From the NCBI GenBank assembly GCA_034440635.1, contig JAOTON010001946.1, forward strand, positions 1,208,001 to 1,272,000: a stretch of 64,000 bases of DNA. The letters run 5' to 3'. Made by a program: the position numbers and the translations under genes. Position 1 is the stretch's first letter. Each line of letters starts with the position of its first letter. Shown piece by piece: positions 47,546 to 59,375 of this stretch. Below the pieces are notes generated by a model. That model searched no databases, was not told the origin of the DNA, and was given only the letters and a program-made list of their open reading frames with translations. The stretch comes from Lepas anatifera (lineage: Eukaryota > Arthropoda > Thecostraca > Lepadidae).

Positions 47546-48785
47546 CGTTCATGAATTTTTTATGAGCTATCCACCAGCGTTCGTCATCCGCTCATGCAGT
47601 TGTGAAACGTGGCAACTGTTTTTGGAGTTTTTCCGAGACTGGGATACTACTGTGGGCGTTTACTACTGTGGTAGCTATTGCCAATGCAACCTTGCCACAT
47701 CCCTGCCTGGCTTTGAAACATCGAAAAGTAACAGTTTGAGGGGGCTTGGAGGAGCTACCGCAACCCCACCCCTCAATGCGGCCTCCGTCCTTCCCGCTTG
47801 AAATTCTATGGCATACACCCTTGATCACAGCATTCATGACCACCCTAAAGGCTTTGGTAGCAAAAAGTTCAACACCTATCAACAGGATTCAATGATATTT
47901 CTTCCCCAACGATCGCTCTTACCTGACACCACGAAGGAAGTGTGCGACGAACTGAATGCAATATGGCGGTCGTGGCGGGCGTCGGTGAACAAAAAAATGG
48001 CGGAAAAACGTATTTCCCAATCAGTTTTATAGCGTCAGTAGGCTGATACCCAAAGGAGGAGATACCAAAATACATTTGAAAACCACATGGCATAAGATAC
48101 GCCTGGCAGTATACGGTTTATTTTGTGCCAGTAGGCTGATACCGAAATGAGCGTATAGCTAAATACATTTGAACACAGAATTCATAACATACTCCTAGCA
48201 GCATACGGAACGTATTCTCTTATCCATGGCGGGAAATATTTCCGAAAGAAAATTCACTCCAGAATACGCTTATAATTCTTTTATACGGAAATGGCTGATA
48301 GCAGAATGCGATAAAATGCATCATTTTTTTACAGTGTATCCACTAAGCCACCCATCCCCTGCATTGCATTTGTCAACGGGCCGTTAATTGTGAAGGTTCA
48401 CCCAATAATCAACCAAGAGTGAAGATTTCCAACGGTGGCCGTCCGGCCTAGTAGCTTCATTGCCCGTCTTCAGATCAGACAGTAATAAATCCCCATAAAA
48501 GTGCAGGCTGTGAGGCATAAGTCATATTTCTACTTTTGTTGGCTGGCCTGCCTTGGTAGTGATGAAAACGTTTTCCATGAAACTGGCGCAGGGAATGCGT
48601 CCCTGCCTGCGCTCTATCAGCTTTCAGGAAGCCCCCCCTCTAGTCACAGAACAGGCCCTGATTTTTTTCGGCATATCTTCTCGCTTAGCGCTGAGACGAC
48701 ATCACGCTTGTTGCGTAGGAGGCCCCTGGAATGTCGACTCCACTCTGTCCCCACGTGTAGGCTACGTAACTAGTCGTGTGCCACC
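47546..48785. other. No gene recognised
   Basis: The 107-codon plus-strand frame at 48553-48876 runs into the minisatellite that follows, and no exon is supported. This stretch is in the direction where the next phospholipase exon (minus strand) should lie, but I could not identify it. Confidence 0.35.
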
Positions 48786-48900
48786 AAAATTCCCTGCATC
48801 TCCGAACTCCCCCGCATCACCAAACTCCCCCGCATCACCAAATTCCACTGCATCACCAAACTCTTCGCATCATTGAACTCCCCGCATCACCGAGCTCCCC
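48786..48900. repeat. 18-bp minisatellite
   Basis: About six imperfect units of CCCGCATCACCAAACTC type, the central ones nearly identical. Confidence 0.8.
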
Positions 48901-48904
48901 TCCA

Positions 48905-49443
48905 CCCCTCTCTAACCACTGTGGGATGAAGGTGTACTGCACCACTGAAACTTCACAAGGCGTTCAATCACCACTAAGAGAAAGACATCCTCCATGCTGC
49001 GGCAAGAACGGTGTATTCGAGCGAGCAACTTAGCTATGCGTCTGTGGTGTGCTTTATACTTCTTGCTCAACACTATAACACTCTTGCTCAACACTATATA
49101 ATCCTGTTTAGTGCATAAATCTCTCACATGCAATTACCAGACATTAAATTCGTGGTTGATTGCGTCCTCTTGATAAACAGTTGAGTCGAAGAATTCCCAA
49201 ATCTTTGACTTTGTTGTGTCGAATACGTAATCTTGGCAGCTCATATTCAACAGTCTGTGAATAGGACAAACTATGTAAGATATCAGTTTGTAAAGCATGA
49301 ATGGCACGGATAGCGACGAATCTGCCGGATTCCAAGACTGCGATCGTCCTACCCCCTCCCACCCCCTCCACTCGTCAGAATCCCCGCCCAGCTGGCCTAT
49401 CTATCACAACCAGAGGCCTGAATCCGCTAGTCTTAGCTCTCAC
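48905..49443. other. Probable intron of the phospholipase gene
   Basis: Follows the donor of the 49444-49596 exon on the minus strand. No exon is recognised within it. Confidence 0.4.
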
Positions 49444-49596
49444 CCGGCGTATCGTGTGCAGCCTACGATGGGATAGTCCTTTTTGAAGCACTTGATCTGC
49501 AGGATGTCGGCGAAGAAGGTGCCCACGGTGTTGGAGACGGGAGAGTCGATGGCCGTCAGGCAGGATCGCAGTGCCGCATCGCAGTCGCAAATACAC
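49444..49596 (-). CDS. Group III secreted phospholipase A2, second catalytic exon
   Basis: On the minus strand the acceptor GGAGCAG| at 49597 opens a 153-bp exon that ends at the strong donor GCCGG|GTGAGA (49443). In the correct frame it encodes CICDCDAALRSCL, then the conserved VSNTVGTFFADILQ and IKCFKKDYPIVGC segments of group III (bee-venom-type) phospholipase A2, with cysteines at family positions. The split Arg codon joins in phase with the exon ending at 53514. A stop (TGA) lies immediately across the donor, so correct splicing is needed to add the C-terminus. The longer open frame 49375-49647 is the wrong frame. The next exon downstream was not found. Confidence 0.88.
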
Positions 49597-50769
49597 CTGC
49601 TCCAAAGGAAAACCAAGCTTCATAGCCATGAATGAAACAGTGTGCATGTATACGTATGTATTACAGGGTCTATTTTTAGTCCCAGCGTCCCAACTATAAC
49701 ATATAGTACGTCAGGTTGTGAAGTGCTGAGGGGGAAGATTTCATCACAAGTAGTAGGTGGAATGACCCTATCCTTGTTTATGAAAAATACAGACAGTTAA
49801 ACCAATTACTGTAGAATATCAGACATCCATACATACCTGGAGTTGCAGAAACCGAAAAAAAAACTTTTAAATTACAGGTCAAGCGGAATTGTTGTGGAAT
49901 ATCTATAGCTAGATGTATTCATGCCCTCCGTTAAAAGGTGTTCGTTTTCGAAGCGCTATGAATGTTTTCATATAAATCTAGTGAAAAAGATTGCCCGAAG
50001 AAGTTGAAAGTGACAGCTTCAGCGTAAATGACCTCTTTAATTTAGTCCTTCTTTGCCCTTCCCTTTTGCATTGTTCTTCAAAACTTTACAAGGAGTCTTT
50101 CTATCAGGCTCACGGTTTGCGGAATAATTTTAAAAGTAAAACGCCTGATGTCATATGAAGGAGAGGTTTCCTTTAAAAAAACGCGTTGATTGGCGATAAT
50201 CGACAAGGGTGTTGTGTTTCAAGATGGCTCGTGAAGATTGGGTTTAACCTTTCTGGATGGCTCGTCATTATATTCTAACTAAGACGCAGTGAGGGCACGC
50301 AGAAAATCTAGCCGCCACAAATGGATGCTGTGCCAACGATTTGTAAGTGACATGATAAAGAAATAGCAGTGAAAAACAGACAGTGAAAGAATTCTCTAAG
50401 AGCTGCATTTCTTTCTTTCTAGCGAGTTCAATGATTTTTTTGTGCACAAGTTTTATCATTTTTGTCACGGATCTCGTCCACCAGGAAAACGGACGGTTGG
50501 GTAATAGAATATGGATCGCAAGAGATCTTAGAATATTTTCAAGACCGCAACAAACCAACAAGATCCAGCATCAAGACATTACTGACCGGTAACAAAAGTC
50601 TTATTCGACAGCAGAAAGTATTTATTGGATTCTAGAAATGTATACTATTGCCTCAGCACAAAAGGGCCAGTAACACAACTTCTCAAGCATTGGACTTTAT
50701 ATATTATAAGAAATTAATAAACACAAACTGGTTCCTCTATTAGTTTAAAACCCGTCATTTGTATTCACG

Positions 50770-51034
50770 TTAACACGTGCACTGGAGGGGGCTTCGAAGG
50801 CCCCCCCACCAGTTTTTCCGAGGTGACCGGAGAACCGCTCGTAGCCGAAATACGATACTCGGCCAGATTTAGCAGAATTTAATACGACGCCAATTGGTGC
50901 AAATATTTAAAATTTGTCAAACGTTTTTTTACTTATAGGCTTTCAAAGTCAGACCTGATTTTTTATATTGCCGTAATCGCACGGTCGGACCAGTTCACTT
51001 GTACTCGAGACCAAGTGGTGACGTCATAACACCA
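50770..51034 (+). mobile_element. TTAA MITE (family of 62369-63106), truncated copy H
   Basis: TTAA (50770-50773), then CACGTGCACTGGAGGGGG. The body (GGTGACCGGAGAACCGCT, AATTTAATACGACG, CGCACGGTCGGACC) is colinear with 62369 onward. It stops at the TTAA where copy F starts, consistent with F having inserted there. TGACGTCA lies at 51019-51026. Confidence 0.75.
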
Positions 51035-51903
51035 TTAATACGCGCCCCGGTGGGCTTCCGAGCCACCCTCGCCCTGGTGGGGGGGGTGTTTGAACACCCC
51101 CTCGAACTCGGTGCCTATGCGGGATAGCAAAAAAAAAACGCGACCGCTGGTGGGTAGCTCATACAAGTTCATGAAAAAATATACTAGTCACTTTTTGGCT
51201 AAGGTCAATATTGAGGTCGTGACAGGTCAAAGAAGGTGGCGTTTTGAGTTTTTTCTTTGGCTCTAGCATCTGACAGAATTGAGTTAGAATACTTTTTAGG
51301 TACTATTCGCTTTTTTCGTCACGGCAAATCGAATGATAATATGGACATACTAGGTCAAAACAAAAAAATGGTCTGACCTCAGGTCAGGTCAAGGTCACTT
51401 TTTAATCTAGAATCGTCAATATACATACCAATCGACTCGCAATAGTAATCCAAACGCAATGGTAGTAAAATAAAAGCTGCATTATCATTTCATGCAAAGT
51501 CAAAGTTATTGACCAACGTCTGAAAACTGCTTAACTAGCCCCAGATGAACTCTCAGAAGTCATAGGTCTAAAGTTGTAACATGAACCCGAAAGGGGTCCA
51601 GGATACTACGATTTCGAGAACATGAATGTATTCTCAGCTGTAGGTATATACACAAATACAGCCCAATTTCTGCTTTTCCCCTGTATTTCCAATGGAGAGG
51701 TCATGGTCCGTACGTAACCTTAAGCGATCGATATGAAAAATCCCGAAACAAATTTTGTAGCACTTGGTGGGACCATTATGTGGTATAAGTTTCAATCTGA
51801 TAGACTCAAAAATTTCTTATTTATGCCACTTTCAACATTTTTGGAGGTGAGATCACTTGACCTGCACTGATGACTGGCCTGAGATGACCCAACCTTAAAA
51901 ATT
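51035..51903 (+). mobile_element. AGGTCA-rich MITE, copy F, right-truncated
   Basis: TTAA (51035-51038), then TACGCGCCCCGGTGGG and the subterminal GAGCCACCCTCGCCC. The body includes AGGTCAGGTCAAGGTCAC and AATGGAGAGGTCATGG. The right terminus is replaced by a hAT-like end near 51905. Confidence 0.8.
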
Positions 51904-53513
51904 CCCCCTCTGGATCCGCTAGTGATCAGGATGACGCCTTTGTCGTAGAGCAAGGAATATATTTAACCTTAGAACCTTAGAATCAAGCAGGCGTATAAAA
52001 AGTTACGGTATAAAAAATCAGGAAAGGTACTTTATAAATTTAATTTTAAGAGGGTGTGCCATATATGCTTGATTAATATCTCGCTAGTCCCAAAACTTGT
52101 CTCTTCTGAGCAGTAAACGTTTTCACGGCGGAATTCAACCAGAATTCGTATCGACTGGCGTCCCCTGGACACCACTGGACGGGAAGCAGAAACCCCGGGA
52201 AGGGGCTGCTTCTCCTCACGATACACTTACTATCTGCAACTGCATGACTTAGTATATAAGTGAAATATAAATTAGGTTACATCGTGAACGGGATGTATAT
52301 CGTATTCAAAACTCCGTTAAGGGCTTTACTCGTTACCTGGAATTTTATATATGTAAACCGGAATCATTTTCAGGGATAGGAACTGCTTACACAAAAAGAT
52401 ACTAAAAGTATGTTTCCAAGAAAGTAAGTCGAAAAACTGCCGATGATATCATTCAGCAACTATAGCTTTGAAAAAGAGAACGAGCCGAAACCTCTTGGGA
52501 AAATATGCATATTTTTTAACATGTTATATGCCGTTCTATTCTTAAGGCCAAACTAACGTTTTCCCCGAAAACGGTTTTTGCTTTACCCGCTTTGCTGTAG
52601 CTCTAAATTGGAAACAATTTAAAGCTAGTGTCTAGGATATTTTTACACCGGACGTCAATAATTTTAATATACTTTAGTTGAGGCCGCATGGCCCGTCAAC
52701 GTTGGCCAAATTTTAACGTCGATCGTTTTCAGTGATCACGTCCCGGTCCACCTCAGGTCATAGGAGAGTGTACTCAATTGCATTACAGATTTTATGTGCA
52801 AAACATTATATCTGAGGAAAACCGACAGAGTTGATTTGCTGTTAGATTCTGTGGGTCTGTGAAAAATCTTACAAACTCAGTTTCTTTCCGAAAGCCTGGA
52901 CCAAGCACCACTTCTTTGCTTTCTTCGCCGATTTGACGGGGGAGGGGGGCACCTCAATCATGGTGCGACTTGGTCTGGCCAAGGAGGGGCTTAGTGCCCC
53001 AGTACCCCCTCCCCTACGTTTTTCCACCCACGTGTGCCTTTTGTTAACATCTATCACGTGGCATGCGCTACCGGATGGAAAGGGATTCTTTCATGGTATG
53101 AAATGAGGTAGTAAGTCCCCCTGCTTTGAACTTCAAAGCTTGCGGATTTGTTAACAGAAAATTTTGGCGAAAATGAAATATGTAATAGTGGTTTCTCGAC
53201 GCGCTGTATCAAACTTTTATTTCAGTTCAAAATACATTCTAAAAATGGAACACTCCCTTTCACTGTCAAATGGATTGTTTTTTACGTTCCCTGTCCTATA
53301 CCCACCCGTAATGCGGTGAACCCATGATACACCGCACGATTTGCAACAGAAAATAAGTGGTTATCAAAAATAATGATTATCATCTATCAGGAAGTTTGTC
53401 TAGGCTTACATGAGATCCGAGTTGGAGTGATACATAAAACAGCGCAGCGGAAGACGCGGGTATTCGCTCTGTTGACAGCTGGGGACAGCGCGGTGGCCTG
53501 AGAGGGAGCTCAC

Positions 53514-53679
53514 CGTGTGAAGGGGCTGGTGTTGTGCAGCCCCGTGGTGGCGTTGGTGGTGAAGCCGGCCATCCACTCGGGGCAGTGGTCGTGTGCGCGG
53601 CAGCACTTGTCCGTCTCGGCGAACAGGCCCAGGTCGCTGTAGTTGGCTGCCACGTCTCCGTCTCCGCACCACTTCGTAC
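53514..53679 (-). CDS. Group III secreted phospholipase A2, catalytic exon
   Basis: This 166-bp minus-strand exon runs from an acceptor (GACTGCAG| at 53680) to the donor ACACG|GTGAGC at 53513. It encodes the calcium-binding loop TKWCGDGDVA, then FAETDKCCRAHDHCPEW with the catalytic His-Asp, and ends HNTSPFTR, all in the order of group III phospholipase A2. The enzyme class hydrolyses the sn-2 ester of phospholipids with calcium and is secreted; some members are venom components, others act in digestion, immunity or lipid signalling, and sequence alone does not choose. An alternative upstream exon may end at 53743 (TTTTCG|GTGAGT), which would leave a 63-bp intron in matching phase. No in-frame ATG or signal peptide is visible nearby, so the first exon lies further upstream. 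Confidence 0.93.
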
Positions 53680-53999
53680 CTGCAGTCACACCGCGCCGCG
53701 CCGGCGCCGTCAGGCCAGCTGACGCCAGCGAGGTAAACTCACCGAAAACAGACGGCCATGCACCCAGAGCGAACGAACAGATCAATATTGGTGTTTCGTC
53801 GCATCTCTCTGTAAATTGTGATTACTTAACTTGTTCTTTAGGTGTGTTTATACACAGCCGAATGCAATACATTCGGGTAAACCTGTATTCTATTACGTAA
53901 ATCAGCATGAAACAGGTAGGTACTACACAGTGGATGACAAATGAATGATTTTGGCACTAATTTGATTTCTTTAATCTTTCACCAACATTCTGCCATACC
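53680..53999. other. Upstream intron or short exon of the phospholipase gene
   Basis: On the minus strand, ICSFALGAWPSVFG is encoded just before a consensus donor at 53742, in phase with the catalytic exon. The intervening 63 bp is also open, so it could be retained coding sequence. The evidence does not decide. Confidence 0.3.
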
Positions 54000-54288
54000 T
54001 GACACTTCATTGGCGGATTCAGGATTGCCAATCGGGGGGGCACCTTCCCGGGGGCGCCATCCGAACCACGGGGCGCCTCTTTTGATCGGGAAAACCTATC
54101 AGGTGGGCGCAAAATTTTATCGGTGGGCGCCGATTTTTGCATCCTGGAGGCAGGGCTAGGGAAGCGACATTTCATGGTGCGCCATCGACCTCTCAGGCGG
54201 CCCCGTGACCATTTCAGGGGGCGACGAAAGTCGATCGGGGAGAGGCACCTGCCTCCCTTTGCCCCCTGGATTCGCCCATGTGACACGT
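54000..54288. mobile_element. hAT MITE, 273 bp, 8-bp TSD
   Basis: Element 54008-54280 between TGACACTT (54000-54007) and TGACACGT (54281-54288), one mismatch. The ends are CATTGGCGGATTCAGG and, inward from the right, CATGGGCGAATCCAGG. The interior GGTGGGCGC, CCTATCAGG and GATCGGG blocks match 21406-21675 in reverse orientation. Confidence 0.88.
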
Positions 54289-54864
54289 ATGTACCTACAT
54301 CGATCCTCGTGGGGCCCGTTCTTCCGAAATATTTGAACGCGTGATCAACTGATCATTAAGACCGAGGACGGAAACTTTTGTAGCAGAACGCAGAATGAAA
54401 CAAAATAGTGGAGCTAAGCTTCAGTGTTGGGACGTTCGTCTGCAAGAGATGGAGAACTAGCTGATTCCAGGAAAGCGTGAACACTAGGGGGTCCTTTTGG
54501 GGCACTAAGGGGTCCTTTTTATGATTTTTTTTGGGGGACTAGTCGGTTTGTCATGTTCTCGAACACGCTGGTTTCGGATTTAGTGTCGAAAATTAAGCAT
54601 GTAATTTTCGTTGCCCGCACCGACGCTTTAATTTTATTATAGAAAAATACATATTTTCTAGACTGTCTGGCACAGCTGCCGGAGTTAACAGTAAAAAATG
54701 GCACTGGCTGAACAGAGCAGCTTCTCAGCTACAACCCTATTAAAATTTCATGCTTCATATAACTTTCGTTCTCGGCGAATCACATTAAAAGACAGAGATT
54801 CCGAGTTAAGGGGCGAGATACTGTGCCGCAAGGCTTGTCAACGTTGTCGTCCGCCTTGTATGCT
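54289..54864. other. No gene recognised
   Basis: No supported gene; GGGGTCCTTTT is repeated twice near 54490-54520. Confidence 0.4.
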
Positions 54865-55075
54865 GATTTCATGCTGTTTTGACCTCCAGAGGTCAAGTTA
54901 GGTCACGATAGGCTATTTTCACTAAAATATGCAATGCTTAAGAAAACTGGGCATAACTCTTATGTCATTAGAGCTATTGAGATCTGGTAAATTCATTTAG
55001 TAGAAAAATGCTAGACCTTTTTCCGTCTTGTGGAACATTATGACCTACTGCCAGTGGTTTGACCTCCATTAAGTG
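54865..55075 (+). mobile_element. Fragment of the AGGTCA-rich MITE
   Basis: TTTGACCTCCAGAGGTCAAG, AGGCTATTTTCACT, AATATGCAATG and GGGCATAACTCTTATGTCA match about 37110-37310 of copy J. No termini are present. Confidence 0.75.
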
Positions 55076-55470
55076 CTCTGATTCGTTATATTTAACTATG
55101 GGGTTCGATCATTCTTGATACGGTACAATCTGTCAGTATTCCCTTGTTATCGTTATTGACCAACGTTGCAGATGGCAGGGGCGGATCTAAGCCAATCATT
55201 AATGGAGGGCTAAAATTGACTAAAAACGTGAAAAAATGCCTTAGTATCTCTAAGAGGTGACACAATTTATTGGGTGACTATGACCATTTGGGACGGAAGA
55301 GAGTTGGAGCATAACAGCCTCGGGCCTGCCTGAATCCACCCTTGAATGACACTAAGCAGTAGCAGATCCAGAACTTCATCCCGGAAGGGAGACAAAGGGC
55401 CCGAGGCTTCCTTGCCAGTGACTCGGAACAGCCTCCGGCTATGCACTTACTATACACATTTCATACTGTC
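55076..55470. other. No gene; possible hAT end
   Basis: CAGGGGCGGATCTAAGCC at about 55172 has the form of a hAT terminus, but I found no partner end or duplication. Confidence 0.35.
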
Positions 55471-55479
55471 GCACCACAA

Positions 55480-56600
55480 GTCCACTGCCCAGTGTCCACG
55501 GCAGAATACTGTCACAACACAAGTCCACTGCCCTGTGCCCACTGCAGAGTATGTACTGTCACACCACAAGTCCACTGCCCCGTGCCCACTGCAGAGTATG
55601 TACTGTCTCATCACAAGTCCACTGCCCAGTGCCCACTGCAGAATACTATCACACCACAAGTCCACTGCCCAGTGCCCACGGCAGAATACTGTCACAACAC
55701 AAGTCCACTGCCCTGTGCCCACTGCAGAGTATGCACTGTCTCACCACAAGTCCACTGCCCTGTGCCCACTGCAGAGTATGTACTGTCTCACCACAAGTCC
55801 ACAGCCCAGTGCCCACTGCAGAGTATGTACTGTCATACCACAAGTCCACTGCCCAGTGCCCACGGCAGAATACTGTCACACCACAAGTCCATTGCCCAGT
55901 GCCCACTGCAGAGTATGTACTAGCACACCACACGTCCACTGCCTAGTGCCCACGGCAGAGTACTGTCACACCACAAGTCCACTGCCCAGTGCCCACGGCA
56001 GAATACTGTCACAACACAAGTCCACTGCCCTGTGCCCACTGCAGAGTATGCACTGTCTCACCACAAGTCCACTGCCCTGTGCCCACTGCAGAGTATGTAC
56101 TGTCTCACCACAAGTCCACTGCCCAGTGCCCACTGCAGAGTACTGTCACACCACAAGTCCATTGCCCAGTGCCCACTGCAGAGTATGCACTGTCTCACCA
56201 CAAGTCCACTGCCCTGTGCCCACTGCAGAGTATGTACTGTCATACCACAAGTCCACTGCCCAGTGCCTACGGCAGAATACTGTCACACCACAAGTCCATT
56301 GCCCAGTGCCCACTGCAGAGTATGTACTGGCACACCACAAGTCCACTGCCTAGTGCCCACGGCAGAGTACTGTCACACCACAAGTCCACTGCCCAGTGCC
56401 CACGGCAGAATACTGTCAAAACACAATTCCACTGCCCAGTGCCCACTGCAGAATACTGTCACAACACAAGTCCACTGCCCAGTGCCCACGGCAGAGTACT
56501 GTCACACCACAAGCCCACTGTCCAGTGCCCATGGCAGAGTACTGTCACACCACAAGTCCACTGCCCAGTGCCCACAGCAGAGTACTGTCACACTATCTTA
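55480..56600. repeat. 43/47-bp minisatellite, about 25 units
   Basis: Units contain CACAAGTCCACTGCCCAGTG, then CCCACTGCAGAGTATGTACTGTC (47 bp) or CCCACGGCAGAATACTGTC (43 bp). The two lengths alternate in blocks, and a block of about 320 bp is repeated (starts near 55677 and 55997), so there is a higher-order level. All three forward frames are open over most of the array, giving apparent proteins of up to 335 residues. Neither unit length is a multiple of three and no domain appears, so this is not a gene. Confidence 0.95.
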
Positions 56601-57112
56601 GTCACTAAATATTATCTCATCGCTGCATAAAAGACCATCAGCTGCTCTAGCGTCTTTCAGGGCGGATCCAGACGGACTTGATTCGGATATGCCTCAAACC
56701 CTTCCCCGCCCCAAATGTCCGTGGTCACCCAAGCAAGGTAGAGTTGGACACTTTGCGCCCAAAACACTGAAGTTCTATTCACGATTTTAGTCGATTTTAT
56801 TTAAACTTAAGAACGGATGACGTTAGGAACATGTAGATTTTACAGGCTTCTGACTGAAAAGCACCTCTATTTTGACACTTACATTTTTAATTCGTGACTT
56901 CAATGGCCATACCACAAGACATATTTTGTATTTTTATAAAACCTCAGGACCTCAGCGTGGGAAAATATATTTCTAAAACCAACCTTTCGATGTTAGATTC
57001 AAAATCACTGGGTCCGAGAACTTAAGAATCAGCTGGTCACAAAAGACCACAGAAAATCTGTCAAAAAGCCCTCTCCTTATTAGTGAACATCCCTGAAGGC
57101 TAAAATTACATA
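56601..57112. other. No gene recognised
   Basis: AGGGCGGATCCAGACGG near 56659 resembles a hAT tip without a partner. Otherwise AT-rich unique-looking DNA. Confidence 0.4.
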
Positions 57113-57954
57113 CATACCTGCAGGGGCGCAGCCAGAGCTTTCGTGTGGGGGGCACACCAACTTTGAGGGGCACCCCGGGGAAAAAAGGGTACTTTTTAAC
57201 GTAACCTAAAAAACTTACTATATCTTTGTTTATATCATTTTTTGGGCATCTTTGGTTCAATAAAAATGCAAATAAATCATTGACGGAGAAGGAAAACTCA
57301 ATTAAAACCGAAAAGGAAAAAATATCACCAAAATGTCATGGAAGTAGCCAAAACATGACTTTTTTGGATAGATTTAAGGACAGCCAACTCATGCAAGTAC
57401 TTAACATCAGAGAAATCAGCGGAGCATGTGATATCTGTTACAATGTGCAGGTTAAGGCATATTGGAGTCGAAAATTTTTTTGTTATGCCCACTGGTTTTG
57501 TCGTGACGAGTGAGCCCTGGCTGAACGCGGATTAAGTTCCTTGCCTCCCGCAATCACCGTGGGACGAGGAGTGGCATAGTGTCTTTGGAATAACACATTT
57601 TTGCTGCCGGAAAAATTTGGGAGATACCTTTTGAACGCGTTTATTAAGTTCCATATTCTCAAGGCTCGGTCCCAGTTAAGAGTAAATAAAAGGTGAAAAG
57701 GCCTGTGGCTTGGATGGGGATGGTGTGACAGGGCGGAAAATTGTGAAAACTATTTCTTCATTTAAATTAATTACTAGAAATCCTGGTTTAGGGGACTGTG
57801 CTCTGAGCTCAGGGCACATGCCTTTTATCATCCCTTCCCAGAATCCACTAGTATAATAAGCAATTTATATAATCAGGGGTGCCTAGGCATCACAAGCCGT
57901 TTTAGAGATTCCTCATTCCTCGTTAGCTCCGTTTTACAAGGGGAGCTTCCATTG

Positions 57955-59375
57955 TGTTCTTACTTCCCATCTATTCAAGACCAGCTCTGGGGCCCCCAAG
58001 TGTGGGTCAGAGGCCTCCAGAGCACCTTCCCCCATCCCCCAGTTGTGCCTCCAGGGACCAGACTAGCTCAGTGACCCCGCCCCGAGATGATCGGAGTTGG
58101 CCTTGTGTTCTTAATATCTGTCTATTCAAGACCACCTCAGGGGCCCGTGATGTAGATCAGGGCCCCAGGCAGCTCATGCTTCATCCAGGGACTAGACTAG
58201 CTCATTGGCCCCAGAGATGAGGTTGTCAGACTAGCTCAATGGGCCACAGATAGGCTCATAGGGCCTTAAACCAGTTCAAGAAGCCCTAGAACAGTTTAAA
58301 GCGCCAGATCACTTCAGGGGGCCTCAAGCCAACTTAAGGGGCTCTCACAAGCTCAGCGCCCAGACCAGCTCAGGGTACCCTCAGAACCTAGATCCGCTCT
58401 TGGGCCCCAGATCAACTCTTGGGGCCCCAGATCAGTTCAGGGGCCTCAAGTCAGGTCAGGGGGCAAGATCAAGTCAGGGGCACTAATTCAGCTCAGGAAT
58501 CCCTCACCAGCTCGGGGCCCAAGCAGTTCAAAAGCCCCAGAGCTGCTCAGTGGACACCAGATCGGCCCATAGGGCACCAGATCAGCTTCGGGGACAAAGA
58601 ATCAGATCAGTGGTCCCCGACCAGCTCGAGAATACCAGATCAAGTCAGGAGGCACTTAATCAGCTCAGGAGCCCCATACCATCTCAGGGGCCCTCATCAG
58701 CCTCTGTGGGCCCAGCTCAGCTCAGGACTTTAGAGCTGCTCATGAAATCACGTAAGGAGGCCCAGATCAGCTTAAAGGGCACCAGACTACTCAGGGGGCA
58801 CCATGCTAGCTCAGAGGGCATCGGATGGGCTCAGGAGGCACCAGATCGACTAAGGGGCATTAGTGCATCTCAGGTGGCACCAGATCGATCCGCTCGGGGT
58901 CCAGATCAGCTCCCAGCCCCTCGACTATGGCAGGAGCCTAAGTCAGCTCAGGGAGCAACATAACAGCTCAGGGGACACAAGGTGGGCTCAGGGCCCACCA
59001 AACCAGCTCAGGGGGGGGGACCAGACCATCTAAGGAGACATCAATAATCAGTTGAGGGGGCACCTAATCAGCTGAAGAGGCACCATATTGACTTAGGAGA
59101 CAGAATCAACTTGGGGAGGCATGAGATCAGCTCGGGGGCCCGAATCAGCTCAAGGGGCACTAAATCAGCTATTAGGGCACCAAACAAGCTCGGAGGCATT
59201 AGAATAAGTCAGAGGGCGTTATATAGGTTCAAAAGGCACAATTATTTGCTCAGTCGGGCACTCGATTGACTCAGGGGCACCAGATCAGCTAAGAGGGCAA
59301 GTAATCAGCTCACGGGGCCAAGACCAGCTGAGAGGCCACGAGATGAGCTCAAGGAGCACCAGATTGGCTTCACCC
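57955..59375. repeat. ~20-bp minisatellite (GGGCACCAGATCAGCTCAG type)
   Basis: Dozens of degenerate units, with GATCAGCTCAGG as the most conserved core. The complement resembles the array at 34.1-34.8 kb in hAT-B. Confidence 0.9.

Larger units (their letters stand above)
49597..53513 (-). other. 3.9-kb intron of the phospholipase gene
   Basis: Lies between the donor at 53513 and the acceptor at 49597. It carries two MITE fragments (50774-51034 and 51039-51903). The rest is AT-rich with no coding sequence; CCTCTGGATCCGCTAGTG at about 51908-51925 is the terminus of an otherwise missing hAT element. Confidence 0.75.

Noticed and set aside
49375..49647. 90-codon minus-strand frame as a gene
   Set aside because: It is the wrong frame of the phospholipase exon; splice sites and homology select another frame.
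51900..51930. Complete hAT element near 51.9 kb
   Set aside because: Only one terminus (CCTCTGGATCCGCTAGTG) is visible; no partner end or 8-bp duplication was found.
55480..56600. CRISPR-like array
   Set aside because: There are no unique spacers between constant repeats; the units are contiguous variants, and the window is animal DNA.
55346..56630. Frames of 131-335 codons
   Set aside because: They arise from the 43/47-bp minisatellite being stop-free in all forward frames. Unit length is not a multiple of three and no domain is present.
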